Source: an uncultured Rhodanobacteraceae bacterium
Lineage (GTDB): Bacteria; Pseudomonadota; Gammaproteobacteria; Xanthomonadales; Ahniellaceae
Direction: 5' to 3'
Length of the DNA: 9,149 bases
Assembly (NCBI GenBank): GCA_937873105.1
Contig: CALMWD010000223.1
Coordinates: forward strand, 1 to 9,149
Made by a program: the position numbers and the translations under genes. Shown here piece after piece: positions 1-9,149 of the stretch; positions within the stretch are counted from its first letter, which is position 1; each line of letters begins with the position of its first letter. Under the pieces are notes generated by a model. It worked only from the letters and a program-made list of their open reading frames with translations, was not told where the DNA came from and ran no database searches.

Positions 1-490
1 CGCGCTGGCCTTCGATGCCGGGGCGTCGGCGGACGCGATCAGCGACTGGCGCATCGCCGCGCATGCCTTGCTGGCCCTGCTCGCCTTCGCGACCCTGGCG
101 ATCGCGGCCGTCGTGGCGATCCAGCTGGGCATCCAGGACCATGCGCTGCGCACGCACCGCTGGTCGCGCTGGTTCTCGGGCGCGCCGCCGCTGACCCAGG
201 TCGAGCAGCTGCTGTTCCAGCTGATCGGCGCCGGTTTCCTGCTGCTGACCCTGGCCCTGGTCACCGGAATCCTGTTCATCGAGGACCTGATGGCCCAGCA
301 CCTCGCCCACAAGACGGTGCTGTCCGCCCTGGCCTGGCTGGTCTTCGGCGTGCTGCTGTTCGGGCGCCTGCGCTACGGCTGGCGCGGGCGGCGGGCCGTG
401 CGCTTCGTGCTGGCCGGCATCGTCCTGCTGGTCCTGGCCTATTTCGGGTCCAAGTTCGTGCTCGAACTGGTCCTGCAGCGCCCCGCCTGA
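1..490 (+). CDS. ypjD: CcsA/YpjD-like inner-membrane protein, 3' part
   Basis: Only the C-terminal 162 residues are present, read in the frame starting at base 2; the start lies upstream of the window. The visible part is a polytopic membrane protein with hydrophobic segments at about residues 21-42, 68-90, 105-123 and 134-152. Conserved family features are seen: a histidine near the start of the first segment (WRIAAHALL), a QVEQLLF stretch before the second segment, LAHKTVLSALAWLVFG, the GWRGRRAVR loop, and the ending AYFGSKFVLELVL. This pattern matches YpjD, an inner-membrane relative of the CcsA cytochrome c assembly proteins that is about 260 residues long in E. coli. Its biochemical role is not settled, and the haem-handling WWD motif of true CcsA is not in this part. 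The first ATG-like start available in the window (TTG at 68) is internal and is not a real start. The gene ends 81 bases before the PilZ gene. Confidence 0.82.
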   Translation, partial: ALAFDAGASADAISDWRIAAHALLALLAFATLAIAAVVAIQLGIQDHALRTHRWSRWFSGAPPLTQVEQLLFQLIGAGFLLLTLALVTGILFIEDLMAQHLAHKTVLSALAWLVFGVLLFGRLRYGWRGRRAVRFVLAGIVLLVLAYFGSKFVLELVLQRPA

Positions 491-536
491 GCAGATTTCT
501 TGTGCGCAGACGCACACTTCCGCGAACTTCCTGAGC

Positions 537-542
537 TAGACT
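537..542 (+). promoter_or_regulatory. Putative -10 box (TAGACT) of the PilZ gene
   Basis: The sequence GCTAGACTCGCG lies 29 bases before the PilZ ATG. It closely resembles the GCTAGAATCGCG box before purB and the GCTAGATT box before the glutathione peroxidase gene. No convincing -35 box is visible at 16-18 bases upstream. The call rests on the recurrence of the box and on its distance to the start codon. Confidence 0.45.
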
Positions 543-571
543 CGCGCCTCGCTTCCGCCATCCCAGAGCGC

Positions 572-937
572 ATGTCGAACTCATCGGGCAATGAACGCCG
601 TCGCTTCCACCGCTTCCGCTTCGAAGGCAGCGTCAAGCTGTATTCCGACCGCGCGATGTGGGACGCCGAACTGATCGACATCTCGCTCAAGGGCGCGCTC
701 ACCACCCGCCCCGCCGAATGGTCCGGCAAGCTCAATGCCATGCACCGCATCGAACTGCGCCTCGGCGACGGCCTCAAGATCAGCATGGGCGCGAGCTCCG
801 CCCACGCCACCGCCGACAGCATCGGCTTCCGCTGGGAAAAGATCGACCTCGACAGCTTCACCCAGCTCAAGCGCCTGATCGAACTCAACCTCGGCGATCC
901 CGAGCGCCTGAACGCGGAACTGTCGGCGCTCGGTTGA
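572..937 (+). CDS. PilZ-domain cyclic-di-GMP receptor, MapZ/PA4608-like
   Basis: This is a 121-residue, single-domain PilZ protein. It has the arginine-rich c-di-GMP motif RRFHR (R10 to R14, RxxxR) and the second motif DISLKG (residues 36-41, D/NxSxxG). The C-terminal part, IDLDSFTQLKRLIELNLGD (residues 91-109), closely resembles my recollection of Pseudomonas aeruginosa PA4608/MapZ. MapZ binds c-di-GMP and then inhibits a chemotaxis methyltransferase (CheR1), so a role in motility or chemotaxis control is a reasonable inference but is not shown here; no chemotaxis genes are in view. The ATG at 572 is chosen because the domain starts directly after it. A longer frame from TTG at 500 would run through the putative -10 box and add residues unlike the family. 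The ribosome-binding site is weak (AGAG at 565-568). The gene stands alone and converges on the peroxidase gene. Confidence 0.87.
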   Translation: MSNSSGNERRRFHRFRFEGSVKLYSDRAMWDAELIDISLKGALTTRPAEWSGKLNAMHRIELRLGDGLKISMGASSAHATADSIGFRWEKIDLDSFTQLKRLIELNLGDPERLNAELSALG

Positions 938-943
938 GCATGA

Positions 944-962
944 GCGCGGCCGGAAGCCGCGC
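944..962. terminator. GC-rich hairpin between convergent genes
   Basis: A perfect 7-bp stem, GCGCGGC and GCCGCGC, flanks the 5-base loop CGGAA. It begins 7 bases after the PilZ stop and ends 5 bases before the end of the peroxidase gene on the other strand. The position fits a bidirectional terminator or 3' end stabiliser. There is no T-tract on either side, so intrinsic termination is not certain. Confidence 0.5.
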
Positions 963-967
963 CCGCA

Positions 968-1522
968 TCACGGTTTCGGTGCCGGTTCGGCGATCAGTTT
1001 CTCGACGAGGCCGACCAGTTCCTTGTCATCGGGCTTGGTGCGGCTGCCGAAGCTCTTGACGACCTTGCCGTGGCGATCGACCAGGTACTTGTGGAAGTTC
1101 CAGCCGGGCGCGTCGCCGGTGGCTTCCTTGAGGCGCCTGTAGAGCACGCTGGCGTCGTCGCCCTTGACCTTGGTCTTCTCGAACATCGGGAACTTGACGC
1201 CGTAGGTGAGCGTGCAGAATTCCTTGATTTCCTCTTCGCTGCCGGGCTCCTGGCCCATGAATTCGTTGGACGGGAAGCCGAGCACCGAGAAACCCTGCGC
1301 CTCGTATTTCGCATGCATGGCTTCGAGGCCCTCGTACTGCGGGGTGAAGCCGCACTTGCTGGCGGTGTTCACGATCAGCAGGACCTTGCCGTCGAATTTT
1401 TCGCACAAGTGCACCGGCTCCTTGCCGGCCAGCGGGCGCATCGACACGTCGAGCAGCGGACTGCAAGCCAGCGCCAGCGGCGCGGAGAACATCAGGATGG
1501 CGGCGGACAACAGGCGTTTCAT
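968..1522 (-). CDS. Glutathione peroxidase family protein, exported
   Basis: This 184-residue thiol peroxidase reduces hydrogen peroxide or organic hydroperoxides using glutathione or thioredoxin. The active site is visible: NTASKCGFTPQY with peroxidatic Cys57, FPSNEFMGQEPG with Gln91, and WNF with Trp141 and Asn142, which completes the Cys-Gln-Trp-Asn set. The enzyme is a cysteine, not a selenocysteine, form. The N-terminus MKRLLSAAILMFSAPLALA is a signal peptide with an ALA cleavage site before Cys20, so the enzyme probably works in the periplasm. The -3/-2 residues fit a lipobox poorly, so a lipoprotein is possible but less likely. A start at 1522 is chosen over an upstream ATG at 1597 because an AAGGAG site sits 8 bases before it and the signal peptide starts there. 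Additional cysteines are at 40 and 103. The gene is divergent from the GntR/ABC operon and single. Confidence 0.92.
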   Translation of the reverse strand: MKRLLSAAILMFSAPLALACSPLLDVSMRPLAGKEPVHLCEKFDGKVLLIVNTASKCGFTPQYEGLEAMHAKYEAQGFSVLGFPSNEFMGQEPGSEEEIKEFCTLTYGVKFPMFEKTKVKGDDASVLYRRLKEATGDAPGWNFHKYLVDRHGKVVKSFGSRTKPDDKELVGLVEKLIAEPAPKP

Positions 1523-1530
1523 TGCGCGAT

Positions 1531-1536
1531 CTCCTT
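1531..1536 (-). promoter_or_regulatory. Ribosome-binding site that fixes the peroxidase start
   Basis: On the minus strand AAGGAG lies 8 bases before the ATG at 1522. It is a near-perfect Shine-Dalgarno sequence and rules out the longer reading that starts at 1597, which would also place coding sequence across the gene's putative promoter. Confidence 0.8.
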
Positions 1537-1548
1537 GGGGGGCGAGGG

Positions 1549-1554
1549 AATCTA
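1549..1554 (-). promoter_or_regulatory. Putative -10 box (TAGATT) of the peroxidase gene
   Basis: On the minus strand GCTAGATTCC is found 26 bases before the start codon, in the same form as the boxes before the PilZ gene and purB. No -35 box at canonical spacing is obvious. A perfect inverted repeat (1567-1582) occupies that area instead. Confidence 0.5.
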
Positions 1555-1566
1555 GCCGGTCGGATG

Positions 1567-1582
1567 CATGACCGATGTCATG
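1567..1582. repeat. Inverted repeat CATGAC-CGAT-GTCATG, possible operator
   Basis: Perfect 6-bp arms are separated by 4 bases. The centre lies about 33 bases upstream of the expected start of peroxidase transcription, and about 17 bases upstream of the -35 box of the opposite operon. It may be a regulator site for the peroxidase promoter. The repeat is short, so chance cannot be excluded. Confidence 0.35.
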
Positions 1583-1598
1583 GTCCATGGCTTTCATC

Positions 1599-1626
1599 TT
1601 GACGTGCTCGGTTTAGGTGTTATAGT
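1599..1626 (+). promoter_or_regulatory. Sigma-70-type promoter of the GntR/ABC operon
   Basis: TTGACG (1599-1604) and TATAGT (1621-1626) each match five of six consensus bases and are separated by 16 bases. The region is visibly more AT-rich than its surroundings. Transcription should start near 1633, giving a leader of roughly 27 bases to the ATG at 1660. The -10 box lies within the inverted repeat at 1617-1638. Confidence 0.75.
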
Positions 1627-1638
1627 TCACTACAACAC
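1617..1638. promoter_or_regulatory. 22-bp operator, probably for the YtrA-type GntR repressor
   Basis: Two 10-base arms, GTGTTATAGT and ACTACAACAC, surround the 2-base centre TC. They match as an inverted repeat at nine of ten positions; the only arm mismatch is at the sixth base. The site covers the -10 box and the expected transcription start, the right place for a repressor. YtrA-subfamily GntR proteins are known to bind inverted repeats at their own operon promoters, and such a regulator is encoded 258 bases downstream in the same transcript. Autorepression is therefore the inferred role. Confidence 0.72.
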
Positions 1639-1659
1639 GTAACCGCAGGAGCGGCCGTC

Positions 1660-1893
1660 ATGTCCACAAGCCTTCTCGATCTCGCCCTGAGCCTGCTGCT
1701 CAGCACCGCGGCCAGCGTCGGCCAGCCGGCCGCTTCGGTCCAGCCCGGCTATCTGCCGGCGACCGAATCCGCCGCTGCCCGGCCCGCCTCCGATGCCGTC
1801 GCCGCACGCCGCCAGGCCCGCGCCGCGCGCGTGAGCCTGACCGACCCCTATTACAGCTTCAGCCGCGCTCGCCGCGCCGCCACCAGGGACTGA
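1660..1893 (+). CDS. Small hypothetical protein leading the GntR/ABC operon
   Basis: This 77-residue protein is not recognised as a member of a named family. It has a good ribosome-binding site (CAGGAG, 8 bases before the ATG) directly downstream of the operon promoter, and its stop is 2 bases before the GntR start. It is therefore very likely to be translated and coupled to the regulator. The N-terminus (residues 3-20, with LLDLALSLLLS) is hydrophobic but lacks the basic residues of a typical signal peptide. The middle is rich in alanine and proline, and the C-terminal half is basic, with RRQARAAR and the ending DPYYSFSRARRAATRD. It might be a small membrane-associated partner of the transporter, or a leader whose translation affects GntR expression. 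Neither role is shown by the sequence. Confidence 0.7.
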   Translation: MSTSLLDLALSLLLSTAASVGQPAASVQPGYLPATESAAARPASDAVAARRQARAARVSLTDPYYSFSRARRAATRD

Positions 1894-1895
1894 CC

Positions 1896-2267
1896 ATGTC
1901 GATCCATTGGAACGAAAGCGCACCGATCTACCGGCAGCTGCGCGACCACATCAAGGCCATGATCCTCGACGAGGCACTGAAGGAAGGCGATGCCCTGCCC
2001 TCCGTGCGCCAGGTCTCCGCCGACTTCCAGCTCAATCCGATCACCGTGTCCAAGGCCTACCAGGAACTGGTCGACGAGAACCTCGTCGAAAAGCGCCGCG
2101 GCCTCGGCATGTACGTCAACCAGGGCGCGCGCGAGGCCCTGCTGAAGAACGAACGCGAGCATTTCCTGCGCGAGGAATGGCCGGCACTGCGCGACAAGCT
2201 GCGCCGCCTCGGGCTGGATCTCGCGATGCTCGCCAAGATGGACACCACTGGGGAACCCAAGCAATGA
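1896..2267 (+). CDS. GntR-family repressor, YtrA subfamily
   Basis: This 123-residue transcription factor has a winged helix-turn-helix of the GntR type at about residues 5-75: PIYRQLRDHIKAMIL, then LPSVRQVSADFQLNPITVSKAY as the helix-turn-helix, then LVEKRRGLGMYV as the wing. The short C-terminal tail of about 45 residues (EALLKNEREHF to LGLDLAMLAKM) is helical and far too small for a FadR or HutC ligand domain. This is the mark of the YtrA subfamily, where the tail serves for dimerisation. Members usually sit at the head of operons for ABC transporters and repress them, and this arrangement is seen here. The effector is unknown. The stop overlaps the start of the ATPase gene as ATGA, so the two are coupled. 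The likely operator is at 1617-1638. Confidence 0.93.
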   Translation: MSIHWNESAPIYRQLRDHIKAMILDEALKEGDALPSVRQVSADFQLNPITVSKAYQELVDENLVEKRRGLGMYVNQGAREALLKNEREHFLREEWPALRDKLRRLGLDLAMLAKMDTTGEPKQ

Positions 2268-3121
2268 GCAAGGTGATCGAAGCGCGAGGACTGCGCAAGC
2301 GATACGGCAAGACCGAAGCGGTGAAGGGCGTCGACCTGAGCATCGAGGCCGGCAAGATCGTCGGCCTGATCGGGCCGAACGGCGCCGGCAAGACCAGCGT
2401 GCTGAAAGCCATGCTGGGCCTGACCGATTTCGACGGCGAACTCACCATCCTGGGCCGCAACCCGCACACCGAGCGCCATGCGCTGATGCAAGACGTCTGC
2501 TTCATCGCCGACGTCGCCGTGCTGCCGCGCTGGATCCGCGTGCGCGAGGCGATCGAGTACGTCGAAGGCGTGCACCCGCGCTTTTCGCGCGCCAAGTGCG
2601 AGGCCTTCCTCGCCAAGACCCAGCTCAAGCCCGAGATGCGCGTGCGCGAAATGTCCAAGGGCATGATCGTGCAGCTGCACCTGGCCCTGGTCATGGCCAT
2701 CGACGCCAAGCTGCTGGTGCTGGACGAACCGACGCTCGGCCTCGACGTGCTTTACCGCAAGGACTTCTACCAGACCTTGCTCAACGACTACTTCGACCAC
2801 GAGAAGACGATCGTCGTGACCACGCACCAGGTCGAGGAGATCGAGCACATCCTGACCGACGTGCTGTTCATCAAGGACGGCGTGATCTCGCTGTCGGCGA
2901 CGATGGAGGAACTCGGCAGCCGCTTCACCGAAGTCATGGTGCCGGCCAACCAGCGCGAAGCCGCGCTGGCGCTCAAGCCGCTCGACGAACGCTCGGTGTT
3001 CGGCAAGTCGATCCTGCTTTACGACGGCGTGCCGCGCGAACAGCTCGACGCGCTCGGCGAGACGCGCACGCCCGGCCTCGCCGACATCTTCGTGGCCACG
3101 ATGAAGGGAACCTATCAATGA
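2264..3121 (+). CDS. ABC transporter ATP-binding protein
   Basis: This 285-residue ATPase powers the transporter whose membrane part is the next gene. Visible motifs are Walker A GPNGAGKTS (37-45), Walker B LLVLDEP with Asp154 and catalytic Glu155, the D-loop LGLD, and the H-loop His188 in VVTTHQ. Two elements deviate. The signature is MSKGM (130-134) instead of LSGGQ. The Q-loop position carries Asp83 in FIADVAVLPRW instead of glutamine. Similar changes are known in the YtrB/CcmA-like group of ABC-2 ATPases, and the HPRF segment after EYVEG also fits that group. The catalytic residues are intact, so it should be active. The C-terminal 65 or so residues are an accessory region. The gene starts with ATGA over the GntR stop and ends in the same way over the permease start. 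Confidence 0.93.
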   Translation: MSKVIEARGLRKRYGKTEAVKGVDLSIEAGKIVGLIGPNGAGKTSVLKAMLGLTDFDGELTILGRNPHTERHALMQDVCFIADVAVLPRWIRVREAIEYVEGVHPRFSRAKCEAFLAKTQLKPEMRVREMSKGMIVQLHLALVMAIDAKLLVLDEPTLGLDVLYRKDFYQTLLNDYFDHEKTIVVTTHQVEEIEHILTDVLFIKDGVISLSATMEELGSRFTEVMVPANQREAALALKPLDERSVFGKSILLYDGVPREQLDALGETRTPGLADIFVATMKGTYQ

Positions 3122-4083
3122 ACACGTTCGTGACCCAACTGAAACGCGAATACTGGGAAAACCGCGGCGGTTTCTTCCGCGCACCGATGGTCGTAATCGG
3201 CGTGGTCGTGCTGATCACCATCATGGGCCTCACGGTGGGCCAGTTCTCGGTCGGATCGCACATCCAGATGATGGGGGTGCCGCTGACCAAGGCGATCAAC
3301 AGCATGCCGGCGGACAAGCTGCAGAAAGTCGCCGAAGGCATCAACCTTGGGCTGGCCGGCATGTCGATGCTGGTGCAGTTCGCGCTCGGCATCGTGCTGT
3401 TCTTCTACCTGATCGGCTGCCTCTTCGACGAACGCAAGGACCGCTCGGTGCTGTTCTGGAAGTCGATGCCGGTGTCGGACGTGCAGACCGTGCTGACCAA
3501 GATCGTGGCTGCCACCCTGCTGGCGCCGGCGATCGCCTGGGCGGCGGGCATCCTGCTGCACCTGCTGATGCTGGCCGTGATCGGCGGCTTCTTCTGGATC
3601 AACGACGTGAGCCCGATGAAGCTGCTGTGGGGCCCGGCCGAGCCGCTGAAGCTGTGGGGCGTGATGCTGGCCGGCATTCCGGTGAACGCGATCTGGGCGC
3701 TGCCGAGCATCGGCTGGCTGATGCTGGTGTCGAGTTGGGCGCGCGGCAAGCCCTTCCTGTGGGCGGTGTTCGTCCCGGTCATCGCCGGCATCCTGCTGAC
3801 CTGGTTCGACGCGCTGTCCAGCCTGTCGATCCCGGACACCTGGTACTGGAAGGAAGTGTTCGCCCGCGGCCTGTTCAGCATCTTCCCGTGGACCTTCGAC
3901 GCCTCCGGCGCCTTCCGTTTCGGCCTCGAGTTCTCGAAGGACAGCACGCCCTCCGACGTGGTTTCGCTGAAATCGCTGTGGATGGTGCTGACGATGATGA
4001 AGACCTGGCTCGGCGCCGCCGCGGGCATCGCGATGATCGCCGGCGCGGTGTACTTCCGCCGCTATCGCGAGCTGAGCGACTGA
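3118..4083 (+). CDS. ABC-2 type transporter permease
   Basis: This 321-residue integral membrane protein pairs with the preceding ATPase. Hydrophobic segments are seen at about residues 23-41, 84-103, 127-160 (probably two), 181-205, 212-230 and 298-313, with a large loop of about 40 residues after the first one. The cytoplasmic motif DERKDRSVLFWKSMPVSD (104-121) is typical of ABC-2 permeases that sit beside YtrA-type regulators. There is no substrate-binding protein and no second permease, so the transporter is probably an exporter that works as a homodimer. The substrate is unknown; some YtrA-linked systems respond to cell-envelope stress or antimicrobial peptides. The stop codon is only 3 bases from the fumC stop on the other strand. 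Confidence 0.9.
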   Translation: MNTFVTQLKREYWENRGGFFRAPMVVIGVVVLITIMGLTVGQFSVGSHIQMMGVPLTKAINSMPADKLQKVAEGINLGLAGMSMLVQFALGIVLFFYLIGCLFDERKDRSVLFWKSMPVSDVQTVLTKIVAATLLAPAIAWAAGILLHLLMLAVIGGFFWINDVSPMKLLWGPAEPLKLWGVMLAGIPVNAIWALPSIGWLMLVSSWARGKPFLWAVFVPVIAGILLTWFDALSSLSIPDTWYWKEVFARGLFSIFPWTFDASGAFRFGLEFSKDSTPSDVVSLKSLWMVLTMMKTWLGAAAGIAMIAGAVYFRRYRELSD

Positions 4084-4086
4084 TTC

Positions 4087-5484
<1,398 letters not shown>

Positions 5485-5623
5485 GTTCGGCTCCGATGGT
5501 TGCTCCATCTTCGCGCGGCAGGCCCACGTTTGCGAATTGTCGGAGCCGCGAATCCGAACCCCGCAGGGGAAGCACCGCCGACCGCCGCCGACACTGTCGA
5601 CCTCCCGACCACGCCATGCCGCC
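5485..5623. promoter_or_regulatory. Divergent spacer between fumC and the DUF4124-like gene
   Basis: These 139 bases must contain the start signals for two divergent genes, but no -10/-35 pair stands out on either strand and no GCTAGANT box is present. Visible structure includes the small palindrome CCCC-GCA-GGGG (5559-5569) and two GCGAAT words (5532 and 5548). The GGAG ribosome-binding site of fumC is at 5491-5494 on the minus strand. Confidence 0.3.
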
Positions 5624-6067
5624 ATGCGCCTGTTGCTGCTGATCCTGCTCGCCTGCACCGCCCTGCCCGGCCACGCCGGGAAGTTGTTCGCCTGCCGCGA
5701 CGCCCGCGGCCACGTCGCCTTCGTCGATCGCGGTTGCCCGAATGCCGGCGAACGCCGCGAAGTCGCGCTGGCGGAACCGACGACGCCGTCGAAGGCCGCC
5801 GCGGGCGCCGATGCGAAACAGATCGCGGCATGGGAACAGGCCTCGCGGGCGCGACTGCCGGCGTCGCTGGGCGGCACCTCGCGCTCTGCCGCCACCGCGG
5901 CCCCGCGCAGTCGCAGCGCGCGCAACGACCGCAACGACCGCAACGATGCCTGCACGAACGCCCGTGTCGCGCAGGCCAAGGCCGAGCGCGAACGCAGCTT
6001 CCAGATGGGCTTCGACGAGCGTCGCCGCTTGTCCGATGCGGTGCTTTCCGCCTGCGGATTGCGCTAA
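5624..6067 (+). CDS. Secreted DUF4124-like protein
   Basis: This 147-residue protein has a clear signal peptide, MRLLLLILLACTALPGHA, followed by a short DUF4124-like segment: KLFACRDARGHVAFVDRGC (about residues 19-37). That segment has the usual pattern of an aromatic residue, D-A-x-G, and a D-R/C ending. DUF4124 proteins are periplasmic or envelope proteins of unknown function, common in Gammaproteobacteria. The middle is low in complexity, and includes three RND units from a 9-base tandem repeat. The C-terminus (ACTNARVAQAKAERERSF to LSACGLR) is charged and helical with a terminal cysteine pair candidate. The start at 5624 is set by the signal peptide; no convincing ribosome-binding site is seen. 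The gene ends 64 bases before purB and has no evident functional link to its neighbours. Confidence 0.82.
   Translation: MRLLLLILLACTALPGHAGKLFACRDARGHVAFVDRGCPNAGERREVALAEPTTPSKAAAGADAKQIAAWEQASRARLPASLGGTSRSAATAAPRSRSARNDRNDRNDACTNARVAQAKAERERSFQMGFDERRRLSDAVLSACGLR
5921..5947 (+). repeat. 9-base tandem repeat, three copies
   Basis: CGCAACGAC occurs three times in direct succession; only the last base of the third copy differs (T for C). It encodes RND-RND-RND in the DUF4124-like protein. Copy number may vary between strains without changing the frame. Confidence 0.85.
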
Positions 6068-6095
6068 GTCATGCCGGTGCCATCCGGCGCCTCGC

Positions 6096-8681
<2,586 letters not shown>

Positions 8682-8685
<4 letters not shown>

Positions 8686-9149
8686 GCGAGCCGCTGCGCG
8701 TCGTCGATGCCCATTACCCGGCGGATTACGAGAAACTGCGCGCGGTACGCGAGCCGGTCTTCGTCGTCGAGCAGCACTGTCCGATCGAAGAAGAATGGGA
8801 CGCGCTCGACGAACCCTCGCTGCATGCGCTGGTGCTGAACGAACGCGACGAGCCGGTCGCGACCGGCCGCCTGACGCCCGACCACAAGATCGGGCGCGTG
8901 GCCGTGCTCGCCGAACATCGCGGCGGCGGCGTCGGCGCCCTGGTCATGGAGCACCTGATCGCGAAGGCGCGCGAGCTCGGCTATCCCGAACTGGCGTTGT
9001 CGTCGCAGGTGCATGCGATCCCGTTCTACGAGCGCTTCGGCTTCGTCGCCGAGGGCCCGGAATACCTCGACGCCAACATCCCGCACCGGATGATGTACCG
9101 GCCGCTTCCGGCGCAGATGCCGACCGGCGTGCTGCGCTTCGACCGCGCC
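8682..9149 (+). CDS. GNAT-family N-acetyltransferase, 5' part
   Basis: 156 codons are present with no stop before the window end. The protein is an acetyl-CoA-dependent acetyltransferase. It shows the N-terminal VREPVFVVEQHCPIEEEWD (about residues 22-40) of the YjcF/ElaA-like group, strand and motif A with VAVLAEHRGGGVGALVM (the R80-GGGVG turn holds the acetyl-CoA pyrophosphate), and PFYERFGF (114-121) near the end of the fold. The usual fold closes at about residue 140 (HRMMYRPLP), but the frame runs on, so the full protein probably has a C-terminal extension or a second domain outside the window. The start overlaps the roxA stop as ATGA, so it is the third gene of the purB operon. The acceptor substrate is unknown; given the neighbour, a ribosomal protein or small metabolite are both open. 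Confidence 0.88.

Noticed and set aside
1070..1555. 161-codon plus-strand frame opposite the peroxidase gene
   Set aside because: It lies fully antisense to a gene with intact active-site motifs and has no recognisable domain of its own.
1523..1597. Longer N-terminus for the glutathione peroxidase, starting at 1597
   Set aside because: It would put coding sequence ahead of a perfect ribosome-binding site and signal peptide and across the putative -10 box.
2057..3184. 375-codon open frame on the minus strand opposite GntR and the ATPase
   Set aside because: It is a shadow of the ABC genes with composition typical of antisense frames, no ribosome-binding site and no recognised domain.
5485..5979. 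Upstream extension of the fumC frame
   Set aside because: It would add 165 residues unlike any fumarase and would cover the divergent DUF4124-like gene, which has a clear signal peptide.
6073..6088. Possible terminator hairpin GCCGG-TGCCAT-CCGGC after the DUF4124-like gene
   Set aside because: The stem is only 5 bp, has no T-tract and overlaps the likely -35 region of purB; such stems are frequent in GC-rich sequence.

Overview
This is a GC-rich chromosomal segment that reads as ordinary core genome of a gammaproteobacterium. It is most likely a member of the Xanthomonadales/Lysobacterales. The reasons are an E. coli-length PurB followed by a RoxA-type ribosomal oxygenase and a GNAT, a MapZ-like PilZ protein, a DUF4124-like secreted protein, and repeated GCTAGANT boxes shortly upstream of genes. 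The lineage is inferred from gene content and style, not from a database match. I saw no tRNA, rRNA, CRISPR array, insertion sequence, prophage or plasmid function. No gap between genes exceeds 140 bases.

Layout: (1) Positions 1-937 hold the 3' end of a YpjD/CcsA-like membrane protein and a small PilZ c-di-GMP receptor, both on the plus strand. (2) A glutathione peroxidase with a signal peptide (968-1522) lies on the minus strand, convergent with the PilZ gene. (3) From a 137-base divergent spacer, a compact plus-strand operon runs to 4083. It contains a 77-residue orphan protein, a YtrA-subfamily GntR repressor, an ABC ATPase and an ABC-2 permease. The last three genes are joined by ATGA overlaps. 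The spacer holds a near-consensus promoter whose -10 box lies inside a 22-bp inverted repeat, the expected site for autorepression by the GntR protein. (4) Class II fumarase (4087-5484, minus strand) ends only 3 bases from the permease stop. (5) A small secreted DUF4124-like protein diverges from fumC. (6) A plus-strand cluster purB, roxA and a GNAT acetyltransferase runs to the window end, with overlapping genes and translational coupling; the GNAT is cut by the window edge.

How the genes relate: the GntR/ABC operon is a self-contained, probably ligand- or stress-induced export or membrane-stress module. PurB releases fumarate in purine synthesis and FumC hydrates fumarate, so two members of the same lyase superfamily with linked metabolites sit less than 700 bases apart. 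purB-roxA-GNAT links nucleotide synthesis with ribosomal protein L16 hydroxylation. The least described part is the operon-leading 77-residue protein with its operator; nothing here shows a new defence or mobile system.
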